64,000 nucleotides of DNA from Argopecten irradians. Lineage: Eukaryota > Mollusca > Bivalvia > Pectinida > Pectinidae. The stretch is from contig NC_091135.1 in the NCBI RefSeq assembly GCF_041381155.1, forward strand, positions 63,199,567-63,263,566. The letters are read 5' to 3'. The notes beneath the pieces are model-generated. The model did not search any database and was not told the origin of the DNA. It saw nothing but the letters and a program-made list of their open reading frames with translations. The number at the start of each line of letters is the position of its first letter. The first letter of the stretch is position 1. This document shows, one piece after another, positions 13,171 to 31,683 of the stretch. The translations under genes and the position numbers were made by a program.

Positions 13171-14848
13171 AGTAGCTGCTATGTGTATTGCTTCCATCTG
13201 CTCAAAACTACCAAGAGGATGACATTTGGGAATGAGCTCATTGATTGGACGCTGGTGAAGCGTGCCCGTGATCAACAGGATGATATTGTCAATCATGTAA
13301 CTGTACCTGTAACAAATAATGTACTGTGTGTTTAATCACATATATTCTTATTCTAAAATAGTGTGAAAGTGAGAGGGATTTTGTATAGCCCAAATCTATG
13401 TATATACATGTATACTTACAACCAGTCTCACCATGAAGAGACTTATACATATAGCTTTCATTTTGTTCCATAAATTAATTATTCTAATATTATGTATATT
13501 TAAAGAAACAATACAATAATGTTGAATTAATGACAAAACAGTAAACATCTATTGGCTATAGGTCCATTATATACTGTTATATTTGTTAAACATCAATTGC
13601 AAATACAATATAATGTATATATTACAAATCAGCAAACATTAACATATTAAAGATAAAGACTGAAAATAAATATTGACATCATATGTATGGTCTTTGTTTC
13701 AAGATTTGAATACTAGTCTACAAAATAAGAATTACAATCAAACTAATTTTGTTATTGATTGTATTTTAGATTTAATGCCATTCTAATTATAAACCCATCA
13801 CCACTTATACCAATATTTACGTTATGTAATCTAGGAAGGTGGCTAGTGGCTCCAAACAGTGGTTACGGAGATGCTGGAACTCTATCACAAGTTTTTCCTT
13901 GAGTTTGTCGTCAATGACGGAAACAGTTAGAGGGCTTGGTTCATTGGCAAGGAAGTTCCCATAGTCAGTACTTTGTAAATGTAGTTTTAAATCTGAAAAA
14001 AATACTCAAATCAATCATTTTTAGTAATACAGGACTCACCTAGACGGTCCTGATTTTCCTGTGAGATTTGCCAACTCTATATTTCTTTGTACAGAGGATT
14101 CCGCTTATTTGAATAAGTCATTTTCCAGAAGAAAATATGTATTGGGATTCATCAAAATTTGACAATTAACCTTCTGAACTCGCCTTAAAAATCCTACATA
14201 AATTGTTGATTTTTTACACTTTTATCTAGCAATTTGCTTGCATTGATTGATTGTATAACTACAACAAATAATCAAATTTGGAAAACATAAAATGCAAAAT
14301 CAATCACATTTAATGACACAACACTTCAACACACACTAAGTACAAAAAGTGTAACAGATCTAGAGCTCTCTATATATGTTTCTGATAGAAGCTAGTAAGC
14401 TTAAACAGACCGAAAATCATGTAAATAAACATTCAGTACTGTAGTAAACTCATAATTCGGAATAGTGTTAGAACCCTTAGGGCAAAGATTCCAATATATT
14501 TTAAATATAGTTGATTTTAGTGCAGTATAAATTATGAATTATTCAACAAACTTTAATAAATCACATAATTGTCATATTGTCATGTTTAAAAATCTAAACA
14601 AGGTATTTTTACTCTAACCGATACCATTTAGTTATGACATAATGATACCCGTGCATGCCACGGTGTCGAAAGTCATAGCCGAGTCAGGTCATATGTTGTC
14701 GATCTGTCTTACCGTCCAGACTTTCACATTGGACAAGATTAAGATAATCCGCTTGTTTCAAGATCCCTCCCTTGAATCCCCGAACTAGACCTTCAAGATA
14801 GCCATGGTCTATATTAAAGTACATCTCTGGCATCGTGTAAGCCGACAT
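13128..14848 (-). CDS. ATP6V0D1: V-type proton ATPase V0 subunit d, exons 1-3 (5' part of gene)
   Basis: This subunit forms the cytosolic cap of the membrane V0 sector and couples the V1 stalk to the rotating c-ring in endomembrane and plasma-membrane proton pumps. Exon 1 is 14848-14713 (starts [20 protein letters not shown]), exon 2 is 13992-13821 ([20 protein letters not shown]), and exon 3 is 13306-13128 ([16 protein letters not shown] through [12 protein letters not shown] to NAVLVDTPL). Donors GTAAGA, GTAAAT and GTAATT and acceptors TTTTTTCAG and TTGTTACAG give compatible phases 1, 2 and 1 and a continuous 161-codon frame. It aligns closely, from memory, with the first half of animal subunit d (about 350 aa). 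The expected next exon (AAFFQDC...) is not in the window and should lie left of position 1. Exon 3 ends inside the first unit of the satellite. The start codon is the first ATG and fits the family N-terminus. No defect is seen in the three exons. Confidence 0.95.
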
Positions 14849-15235
14849 TCTTCAGTTATTCCTGATTTCTGGGAGAGATTCTTCAGTTGTCAATATTTTA
14901 TCCGGAAGTAAGAATCACATGAACGATCGGCGCGTCATCTACACACGCCTATCAGGGTAGATAACTGTGGTTTTACGACTATTTCATAATAATAAAATTA
15001 TTGTAGTGATAAAGAAACATAACTATGCAATTATTTGTGGAACAAAGTACATAAAACAACACAAGGAAATAAAAAAATATTTAAAACGGAAATAACACAA
15101 AAGATATACAAAATTTACTTTATATCCGGAAAGAGTAACCGGATATTATAATGTAACACGTTGTACCAGAGACATATCTCTGATTGTACATAAACATACA
15201 ACTATTTGACTGTGGTTTATCTAATCTCGTTCAAA
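14849..15235 (-). promoter_or_regulatory. 5' flank of V-ATPase subunit d gene
   Basis: This is non-coding sequence upstream of the minus-strand start codon. A TATA-like ATAAAATA (minus strand, 14894-14901) lies about 46-53 nt before the ATG, and an ETS-type CCGGAAG core (plus strand, 14902-14908) sits next to it. A GC-richer patch with GGCGCGTCA is at about 14929-14937. If the TATA-like box is used, the 5' UTR would be very short. These are motif matches only, and the transcription start is not determined. The rest of the stretch, AT-rich and ending at the mobile element, shows nothing recognisable. Confidence 0.3.
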
Positions 15236-15237
15236 TA

Positions 15238-16341
15238 GGGGAAAGTAGTCAAATTTCGGACACCTTAATAGTAAAACCTTTGTATGCTTGAAACCTAGCC
15301 ACATACCCCCACAACTGAGGTATGAGCAGAAAGAGAATTTTCTTTTCTTGCATTTATCACTTGAAACTCGACACAGATACAAATGTACTAAATTTGTGTT
15401 ATACCAGGCAAAAGTAATCAGCAATGTGTAGCTGTTCGAATTTCAGGCAGGGGTGTTCTTAATTCGGACATAGGGTGTTCAAATTTCGGACAGCAATTAC
15501 AAACCAATTAAAATAAGTATGATTTTCAAATAAAACATATATATTGTTACATAATCATGAATTTCATGTGAGCAAATGTATATGCATTGAAATAAAAAGT
15601 TTGTTGAGTTTGTTTAGTTAATATAATATATATCTTTTGTAACTTTCATCATATATACCCAGATTTTGGGCTCAATGTGTAAGAACCCTTAAAGGTTTTA
15701 GCTGATAAACATGTTCCCTTGTCTACTTGCACTTTTATTTTCTAGGATATAACTGGTTACCTTAGTTACTACTTCTACTTTTTTATTAATTTTATAACTA
15801 AGGAAAGCTCTGAATTACTAAAATCCATTCAGAACTTTACAAATGTTACGAAAATTGAACAATATTTAAGTATTTATCGATTAATTTGGACTGTTCCAAA
15901 TAAGGAAATTTTCATATTAGTAATGGGTGTTCAAATTTCGGACACCAAACTTTATATAGGTATAGTGATACAATTCCCACTGTATTGTTTATTTTTTACT
16001 CAAAATACAATAAAAGGATGTGTTTAAACAAAACAAAAATAAAAAGTTTAATGAACACACTGAATAAGACATGTTTGACATGGAGTTCCATATTGTGTCA
16101 TTTGACCAGTTCATTTTTGTATATTCAACCGCAGGAAAGGTCGCAGTCACATATTCACATTCAAACTTACCATACAAAATATAATGCTCACATATCTGTT
16201 CTTCAATCTTGTTAATTTCCAATTTGAAAGTAAAGCATTGGTCAGTTACAATGACTTTTTCTGGACTATTTCATGAGTTTTTTAAGTATTTTCTAATTAC
16301 TGTCCGAAATTTGAATCCGTCCGAAATTTGACTACTTTCCC
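15238..16341. mobile_element. TA-flanked DNA transposon derivative, about 1.1 kb, non-autonomous
   Basis: The ends are inverted repeats. The left end reads GGGGAAAGTAGTCAAATTTC and the right end, reverse-complemented, reads GGGAAAGTAGTCAAATTTCG. Both are bordered by TA (15236-15237 and 16342-16343), the target duplication of Tc1/mariner/pogo-type elements. The core word TCAAATTTCGGACA recurs inside near 15478, near 15930 and, inverted, near 16302, so the ends carry sub-terminal copies. No transposase-like frame is visible and the interior is AT-rich, so this looks like a deletion derivative or MITE. It occupies most of the interval between the divergent V-ATPase and AHCY genes. The superfamily assignment rests only on the TA duplication and the shape of the ends. 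Confidence 0.62.
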
Positions 16342-16527
16342 TATATAAAATGAAATGCAATGTTTACATTTTGACATTTGATAATAATAAAAATATTCCA
16401 CTCAATATATTTATTTTAAAAAAAAAAACACGCTAATATAAATAATTTCTCCCAAGGCGCCCCATAAATTTCATCCAGACTACGATTAATACGAATTATC
16501 TGATTCGCTGTTGGAAACCATATTCGA

Positions 16528-16625
16528 CCAATCGTATATCGTGAACCAAAGAGCATCACGTGATTATGTAAATGAGAAAAGGGTATAAATATGCCGGCGA
16601 ACATGAAAGCGACCTCTTTCTTCAT
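16528..16625 (+). promoter_or_regulatory. AHCY core promoter: CCAAT, CACGTG palindrome, TATA box, pyrimidine-rich start
   Basis: In order there are CCAAT at 16528-16532, the 10-bp palindrome ATCACGTGAT (E-box CACGTG) at 16555-16564, and TATAAATA at 16584-16591. About 30 bp after the TATA box comes a pyrimidine tract CCTCTTTCTTC around 16612-16622, where transcription would be expected to begin. A start in a pyrimidine run would give a TOP-like mRNA 5' end with an untranslated leader of about 55 nt before the ATG at 16670. The spacing is that of a normal animal core promoter. The E-box could bind bHLH-ZIP factors (USF, MYC/MAX or MITF/TFE families), but which one is unknown. Confidence 0.55.
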
Positions 16626-16669
16626 ACTAACACACGTGGGCACAGAACCGGCAGAGACGATCTAGCAAA

Positions 16670-24933
<8,264 letters not shown>

Positions 24934-25744
24934 GCTCCATACTGGAAGCTCCTTAATCCTGAGTCCTAGGGATAAAAAAAAAGCCAATGAATAACCAATC
25001 TTTCCCTTTCTTCGTGGATGTGACTTAAAAAATCCTGAACCCTGATGTTAATAAGTGGTCCAACAGGTTTCTATGTTGCATGCTCTGAGGAGAGGACGAA
25101 TCGATTCCTTCCCTCCCATCAGCTTATTTTGTTTAATCAGGGTTCAGTAGTTCAAGGATTACAAAAATATTGTAATGACATGATACAAGTGTATTGTCAT
25201 ATCATTGTATTGTGTTAAAATGTGCAATCTGTCATACCCCAGAAAGGGATGCAGAAAACTGCTCTAATGGGAGACAACTCATCTGTATTGTGTGACAAAC
25301 ACAGAATGCAGTTAACCTTTCATCCCTCTATGATTGAAGATCAATGAAGAACTAAGAAAGAGCTCATGGTTATAGAGGGATGTAAGGTTCTGGGAGATAC
25401 CACTTGTCTATTTAAATGTTAAATCATACATCAAATGAATCGTTGAGAATTCAGAAATCCAAGTTGACTGTATATGTTTGTTGGTAATGTTATTTGTTAC
25501 AGACTTAGTTTTTCTGAATTTCCAATTTTTAATGAATAGTTCACATTGTGAGCAATGATGTCAGGATTCATTAACAAGTCCATTTGAAATTATTCTTGGA
25601 AGGAAATGGTGTTTGTAAAAGAATATATTTTAAACAGGTTTGTTTTTCTATCATATCACCTTTGCAAGAAAGTAAAATTTTCATGAGAAAACTCTTCAAA
25701 TGTGTTGTGTTTAATAGAAGTCATGATATATTATTGTACTACCA
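24934..25744 (+). other. AHCY 3' untranslated region and flank
   Basis: The stretch between the AHCY stop and the 76-bp array has no other gene. A canonical AATAAA was not found, so the polyadenylation site is undetermined. It could be a variant signal here or lie in the array. The sequence is unique apart from a short lead-in to the array from about 25735. Confidence 0.5.
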
Positions 25745-28700
25745 TATCACAGTACACTGTAGCTTCACTGTACCCTTAATTATCAATGGACAGAACTGAC
25801 ATCCTGTCATGTTTAGGTACTATCACAGTACACTGTAGCTTTACTGTACCCTTAATTATCAATGGACAGAACTGACATCCTGTCATGTTTTGGTACTATC
25901 ACAGTACACTGTAGCTTCACTGTACCCTTAATTATCAATGGACAGAACTGAAATCCTGTCATGTTTAGGTACTATCACAGTACACTGTAGCTTCACTGTA
26001 CCCTTAATTATCAATGGACAGAACTGAAATCCTGTCATGTTTAGGTACTATCACAGTACACTGTAGCTTCACTGTACCCTTAATTATCAATGGACAGAAC
26101 TGAAATCCTGTCATGTTTAGGTACTATCACAGTACACTGTAGCTTTACTGTACCCTTAATTATCAATGGACAGAACTGAAATCCTGTCATGTTTAGGTAC
26201 TATCACAGTACACTGTAGCTTCACTGTACCCTTAATTATCAATGGACAGAACTGAAATCCTGTCATGTTTAGGTACTATCACAGTACACTGTAGCTTTAC
26301 TGTACCCTTAATTATCAATGGACAGAACTGAAATCCTGTCATGTTTAGGTACTATCACAGTACACTGTAGCTTTACTGTACCCTTAATTATCAATGGACA
26401 GAACTGAAATCCTGTCGTGTTTAGGTACTATCACAGTACACTGTAGCTTCACTGTACCCTTAATTATCAATGGACAGAGCTGACATCCTGTCATGTTTAG
26501 GTACTATCACAGTACACTGTAGCTTTACTGTACCCTTAATTATCAATGGACAGAACTGAAATCCTGTCGTGTTTAGGTACTATCACAGTACACTGTAGCT
26601 TTACTGTACCCTTAATTATCAATGGACAGAGCTGAAATCCTGTCATGTTTAGGTACTATCACAGTACACTGTAGCTTTACTGTACCCTTAATTATCAATG
26701 GACAGAGCTGAAATCCTGTCGTGTTTAGGTACTATCACAGTACACTGTAGCTTCACTGTACCCTTAATTATCAATGGACAGAACTGAAATCCTGTCATGT
26801 TATTTTACTATCACAGTACACTGTAGCTTCACTGTACCCTTAATTATCAATGGACAGAACTGAAATCCTGTCATGTTTAGGTACTATCACAGTACACTGT
26901 AGCTTCACTACCCTTAATTATCAACGGACAGAACTGAAATCCTGTCGTGTTTAGGTTCTATCACAGTACACTGTAGCTTTACTGTACCCTTAATTATCAA
27001 TGGACAGAACTGAAATCCTGTCATGTTATTTTACTATCACAGTACACTGTAGCTTCACTGTACCCTTAATTATCAATGGACAGAACTGAAATCCTGTCAT
27101 GTTTAGGTACTATCACAGTACACTGTAGCTTTACTGTACCCTTACACCCGGTCCACCCCAACTGCGAATGATAAATATTATGAAGTTCCTTACCGTCAAT
27201 CGATTGATTTGTGTAGCGATAAACGCTAACACTCTACCGACACAACGTGGCTATTTTTAGACTCGAGTACTGTCGCCAAATCCACAGGTAAATCGCGGGG
27301 CGCTCTGGCTACACCAGCTATACCAAACACAATCGTAAATGTTACAAATACCGTAAAATCTTGTGTTACTTACACACCAGTGTACTTTGCACATGTATTT
27401 TTTCTTATGGCTTTAAATACTGAAAAAAATCTACTATCGGTATATTTACTATCACAGTACACTGTAGCTTCACTGTACCCTTAATTATCAAGGACAGAAC
27501 TGAAATCCTGTCATGTTTAGGTACTATCACAGTACACTGTAGCTTTACTGTACCCTTAATTATCAATGGACAGAAACTGAAATCCTGTCGTTGTTAGGTA
27601 CTATCACAGTACACTGTAGCTTCACTGTACCCTTAATTATCAATGGACAGAACTGAAATCCTGTCATGTTTAGGTACTATCACAGTACACTGTAGCTTCA
27701 CTGTACCCTTAATTATCAATGGACAGAACTGAAATCCTGTCATGTTTAGGTACTATCACAGTACACTGTAGCTTCACTGTACCCTTAATTATCAATGGAC
27801 AGAACTGAAATCCTGTCATGTTTTGTTACTATCACAGTACACTGTAGCTTCACTGTACCCTTAATTATCAATGGACAGAACTGAAATCCTGTCATGTTTT
27901 GGTACTATCACAGTACACTGTAGCTTCACTGTACCCTTAATTATCAATGGACAGAACTGAAATCCTGTCATGTTTAGGTACTATCACAGTACACTGTAGC
28001 TTTACTGTACCCTTAATTATCAATGGACAGAACTGAAATCCTGTCATGTTTAGGTACTATCACAGTACACTGTAGCTTACTGTACCCTTAATTATCAATG
28101 GACAGAACTGAAATCCTGTCATGTTTAGGTACTATCACAGTACACTGTAGCTTTACTGTACCCTTAATTATCAATGGACAGAACTGAAATCCTGTCATGT
28201 TTAGGTACTATCACAGTACACTGTAGCTTTACTGTACCCTTAATTATCAATGGACAGAACTGAAATCCTGTCATGTTTTGGTACTATCACAGTACACTGT
28301 AGCTTTACTGTACCCTTAATTATCAATGGACAGAACTGAAATCCTGTCATGTTTTGGTACTATCACAGTACACTGTAGCTTTACTGTACCCTTAATTATC
28401 AATGGACAGAACTGAAATCCTGTCATGTTTTAGGTACTATCACAGTACACTGTAGCTTTACTGTACCCTTAATTATCAATGGACAGAACTGAAATCCTGT
28501 CATGTTTAGGTACTATCACAGTACACTGTAGCTTTACTGTACCCTTAATTATCAATGGACAGAACTGAAATCCTGTCATGTTTAGGTACTATCACAGTAC
28601 ACTGTAGCTTTACTGTACCCTTAATTATCAATGGACAGAACTGAAATCCTGTCATGTTTAGGTACTATCACAGTACACTGTAGCTTTACTGTACCCTTAA

Positions 28701-30063
28701 TTATCAATGGACAGAACTGAAATCCTGTCATGTTTTTACTATCACAGTACACTGTAGCTTACTGCCCTTAATTATCAATGGACAGAACTGAAATCCTGTC
28801 ATGTTTTGTTCTATCACAGTACACTGTAGCTTCACTGTACCCTTAATTATCAATGGACAGAACTGAAATCCTGTCATGTTTTGTTACTATCACAGTACAC
28901 TGTAGCTTCACTGTACCCTTAATTATCAATGGACAGAGCTGAAATCCTGTCATATTATTTTACTATCACAGTACACTGTAGCTTTACTGTACCCTTAATT
29001 ATGAATGGACAGAACTGAAATCCTGTCGTGTTTAGGTACTATCACAGTACACTGTAGCTTTACTGTACCCTTAATTATCAATGGACAGAACTGAAATCCT
29101 GTCATGTTTAGGTACTATCACAGTACACTGTAGCTTCACTGTACCCTTAATTATCAATGGACAGAACTGAAATCCTGTCATGTTTTGGTACTATCACAGT
29201 ACACTGTAGCTTCACTGTACCCTTAATTATGAATGGACAGAACTGAAATCCTGTCATGTTTTGGTACTATCACAGTACACTGTAGCTTCACTGTACCCTT
29301 AATTATCAATGGACAGAACTGAAATCCTGTCATGTTTAGGTACTATCACAGTACACTGTAGCTTCACTGTACCCTTAATTATCAATGGACAGAACTGAAA
29401 TCCTGTCATGTTTTGGTACTATCACAGTACACTGTAGCTTCACTGTACCCTTAATTATCAATGGACAGAACTGAAATCCTGTCATGTTTTGGTACTATCA
29501 CAGTACACTGTAGCTTCACTGTACCCTTAATTATAATGGACAGAACTGAAATCCTGTCATGTTTTGGTACTATCACAGTACACTGTAGCTTCACTGTACC
29601 CTTAATTATAATGGACAGAACTGATCACAGTACACTGTAGCTTACTGTACCCTTAATTAAATGGACAGAGCTGAAATCGTGTTTAGGTACTATCACAGTA
29701 CACTGTAGCTTTACTGTACCCTTAATTATCAATGGACAGAGCTGACATCCTGTCATGTTTTGGTACTATCACAGTACACTGTAGCTTTACTGTACCCTTA
29801 ACTATCAATGGACAGAGCTGAAATCCTGTCATGTTTTGGTACTATCACAGTACACTGTAGCTTCACTGTACCCTTAATTATGAATGGACAGAACTGAAAT
29901 CCTGTCATGTTTTGTTGCTATCACAGTACACTGTAGCTTCACTACCCTTAATTATGAATGGACAGAACTGAAATCCTGTCGTGTTTAGGTACTATCACAG
30001 AACACTGTAGCTTCACTGTACCCTTAATTATGAATGGACAGAACTGAAATCCTGTCGTGTTTT
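25745..30063. repeat. 76-bp satellite array, about 53 copies
   Basis: The head-to-tail unit starts TCACAGTACACTGTAGCTTC, continues ACTGTACCCTTAATTATCAA and ends GTCATGTTTAGGTACTA. Variation is mainly CTTC/CTTT, GACATCC/GAAATCC and TTTAGG/TTTTGG/TATTTT at the 3' part. The first part of each unit is an imperfect inverted repeat (GTACA...TGTAC), able to form a small stem. The array is split by a 305-bp unrelated block at 27143-27447 and becomes ragged (short deletions) at its right end near 29.5-30 kb. It starts about 0.8 kb after the AHCY stop codon. The unit does not match AHCY coding sequence. Confidence 0.97.
27143..27447. other. 305-bp unrelated insertion inside the 76-bp array
   Basis: The array breaks off after GTACCCTTA, and 305 bp of single-copy-looking sequence (starting CACCCGGTCCACCCC, ending CTATCGGTATATT) intervenes before the units resume with ACTATCACAG. 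I see no terminal inverted repeats, target duplication or coding frame. It may be a mobile element fragment, or original unique sequence left between two arrays. Confidence 0.55.
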
Positions 30064-30229
30064 GGCCTTGGTGTTGTCCTCTTTAGTGATCATGAAATTC
30101 ATTTCTATTGTATCCCACATTTCACTGATGGTCATCTTCAGTTCGTAACAAAACATTGATTGAAGAAGATAATGGACAGCGATGTGGTCTTTCATGTCTG
30201 TCCACATTTTTAGCCCATGCACAATCATC

Positions 30230-30381
30230 AGATTAGATAGTGGGCTATTCAAATTACCTTTAGTCTGTGGTCCAGTGGTCCGTCATCTGTCCATGTTATC
30301 AATTCTTGTTGCCGCTATTTCCCAGCAAGTACCGAAAGGATCTTTCTCAAATTCTATATGTAGGTTATCGTATGATCTTAG
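30230..30381 (+). repeat. Dispersed repeat, left part, interrupted by the miniature LTR element
   Basis: Words such as GTCCAGTGGTCCGTC, TTGTTGCCGCTATTTC and AAAGGATCTTTCTCAAATTC match the unit seen in AHCY intron 2. The repeat continues after the LTR element at about 30811 with GGACCGATCGGTCAACATGG, so the LTR element sits within this repeat tract. No coding. Confidence 0.4.
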
Positions 30382-30806
30382 TGTAACCCTGGTCAATACT
30401 AGTCGCAATATATCGCTCGGCTAGAGAGAACTTCCCTTTAGCTCGATCGGTTGAGCGTCAGACTAGTAATCCAGAGGTCCCGAGTTCGGTCCCTGGCAGA
30501 GGCAGGTATTACATTTATTGTAAATCCTGCACCCTGATACATTGGCGCCCACGAAGGGACTCGGGAATGATACTTCACGATACCTGCGAAGGAATCGTTG
30601 TGACCCATGGAAACTCGAGGACGAGTTGATTCCTGGAGGGGGAGTATGTAACCCTGGTCAATACTAGCCGCAATATATCGCTCGGCTAGAGAGAACTTCT
30701 CTTGAGCTCGATCGGTTGAGCGTCAGACTAGTAATCCAGCGGTCCCGAGTTCGATCCCTGGCAGACACAGGTATTAAATTTATTGTAAATCCTGCACCCT
30801 GTTACA
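30382..30806 (+). mobile_element. Miniature LTR retroelement (TRIM-like) with tRNA-like promoter in its LTRs
   Basis: Two 160-bp direct repeats (30382-30541 and 30647-30806) each begin TGTAACCCTGG and end TACA. They differ at about nine positions (about 94% identical), so the copy is old to middle-aged. Between them are only 105 bp. Next to the left LTR is a primer-binding-site-like TGGCGCCCACGAAGGGAC, and next to the right LTR is a purine tract GGAGGGGGAGTA. The insertion is bordered by TTAG on both sides (30378-30381, 30807-30810). There is no coding capacity, so it is a non-autonomous fossil. Inside each LTR is a tRNA-like segment: an A-box-like TAGCTCGATCGG (30439-30450), an anticodon-loop-like CTAGTAA as in tRNA-Thr(AGT), and a B-box GAGTTCGATCC or GAGTTCGGTCC. 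Confidence 0.75.
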
Positions 30807-30810
30807 TTAG

Positions 30811-30950
30811 TTGTGCATATAACATTTTGGGACCGATCGGTCAACATGGCCGACCAGCCGTCATCTTGGATTTTTGATAATTTAAGTTTGTTGCTGCTAT
30901 TTCTCCATATGTACTGAAGTGATCTTCCAAATTTCTGATGTAGTTTGTAG
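30811..30950 (+). repeat. Dispersed repeat, right part, interrupted by a TTAA-flanked MITE
   Basis: The repeat resumes after the miniature LTR element with a gene-less stretch carrying CAACATGGCCGACCAGCC, TTGTTGCTGCTATTTCTCC and TACTGAAGTGATCTTCC, the same vocabulary as AHCY intron 2. It is cut again by the MITE at 30955 and continues with AGTTTGACAGGTACCC after it. Confidence 0.4.
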
Positions 30951-30954
30951 TTAA

Positions 30955-31351
30955 AGGCCCATTACCTTTCCGGAGCAAAATATAAAGGTTTCTTAAAAAA
31001 ACATTGATAACATCAGAAAATGCGTACCGATGACCTAAAATAAGGTTACGACACCAAACATAAGATTTCCTGCGTAATATATGAAGACAATGGAGAGTCA
31101 ATTCGCTGTTTTGCCGTCTGGCGCAGTGATAGTCAACTACCGCCCGGTATTTAGGACGACGGCGGGAAACATAATACGACCCGCGTTATGAAAATAAAAA
31201 TTTTATTTATTTTAATCAAATCGTTCAGAAGGTGATGATAAATATAGTATTAACTGTAAGTTAATAATTCTTAAGACTCTACAAAATTATCGATCTTGTT
31301 TTACATTCCCATTTTAAAAATTTAAAGCCGTTTCGGAACGGTAGTGGGCCT
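30955..31351. mobile_element. 397-bp TTAA-flanked MITE, copy 1
   Basis: The ends are AGGCCCATTACCTTTCCGG (left) and, reverse-complemented, AGGCCCACTACCGTTCCG (right). TTAA lies directly outside both ends (30951-30954 and 31352-31355), the target duplication used by piggyBac-type transposases. It is non-coding and AT-rich in the centre. A second copy (32898-33295) is nearly the same length and closely similar throughout. The superfamily is inferred from the TTAA only; no autonomous partner is seen in this window. Confidence 0.77.
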
Positions 31352-31436
31352 TTAAGTTTGACAGGTACCCTCTTTCCATTGTCTAAACTAGGCATTAAAT
31401 GATTTGATTGGCCCAAATATCCCTCTGGGATCGCTT

Positions 31437-31534
31437 TAGTCCGCTAACCTGCCTATATTATTAGGCTTTTTGAATTTTTTTCCTAATATATTAGGGCAAA
31501 AAAGCCTAATAATATAGGCAGGTTTAGCGGACTA
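31437..31534. mobile_element. 98-bp foldback MITE with 9-bp target duplication
   Basis: The element is almost entirely a hairpin. The left arm TAGTCCGCTAACCTGCC... continues for about 35 bp to GGCTTTTT, and the right arm is its inverse with one extra base. The loop is about 25 nt. The 9-bp word GGATCGCTT stands on both sides (31428-31436 and 31535-31543). Nine-base duplications with long inverted repeats are typical of Mutator-like elements, so this is a candidate MULE-derived MITE. Confidence 0.75.
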
Positions 31535-31683
31535 GGATCGCTTGTGCTAAAAATTGTTACTGCCTTATACAGGTACAATGTAATTATTGACAAAAATTTA
31601 GTTCTGAAGGAAAGAAAAAAAAAACATTGCCCAGGGGAGAGGTTATAGAGGTTATTGATATCACTTTCAAAGAATAGTTTTTT

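Noticed and set aside
30028-30252. 74-codon minus-strand frame with a faint likeness to a Copia-type gag segment (ISEMWDTIEMNF)
   Set aside because: Too short and too weak, and part of it lies in the 76-bp array. No accompanying element parts are nearby.
30382-30806. Two genuine tRNA-Thr genes
   Set aside because: The tRNA-like parts lack pairing acceptor stems and sit inside 160-bp direct repeats with LTR-type ends. They are promoter-like remnants, not tRNA genes.
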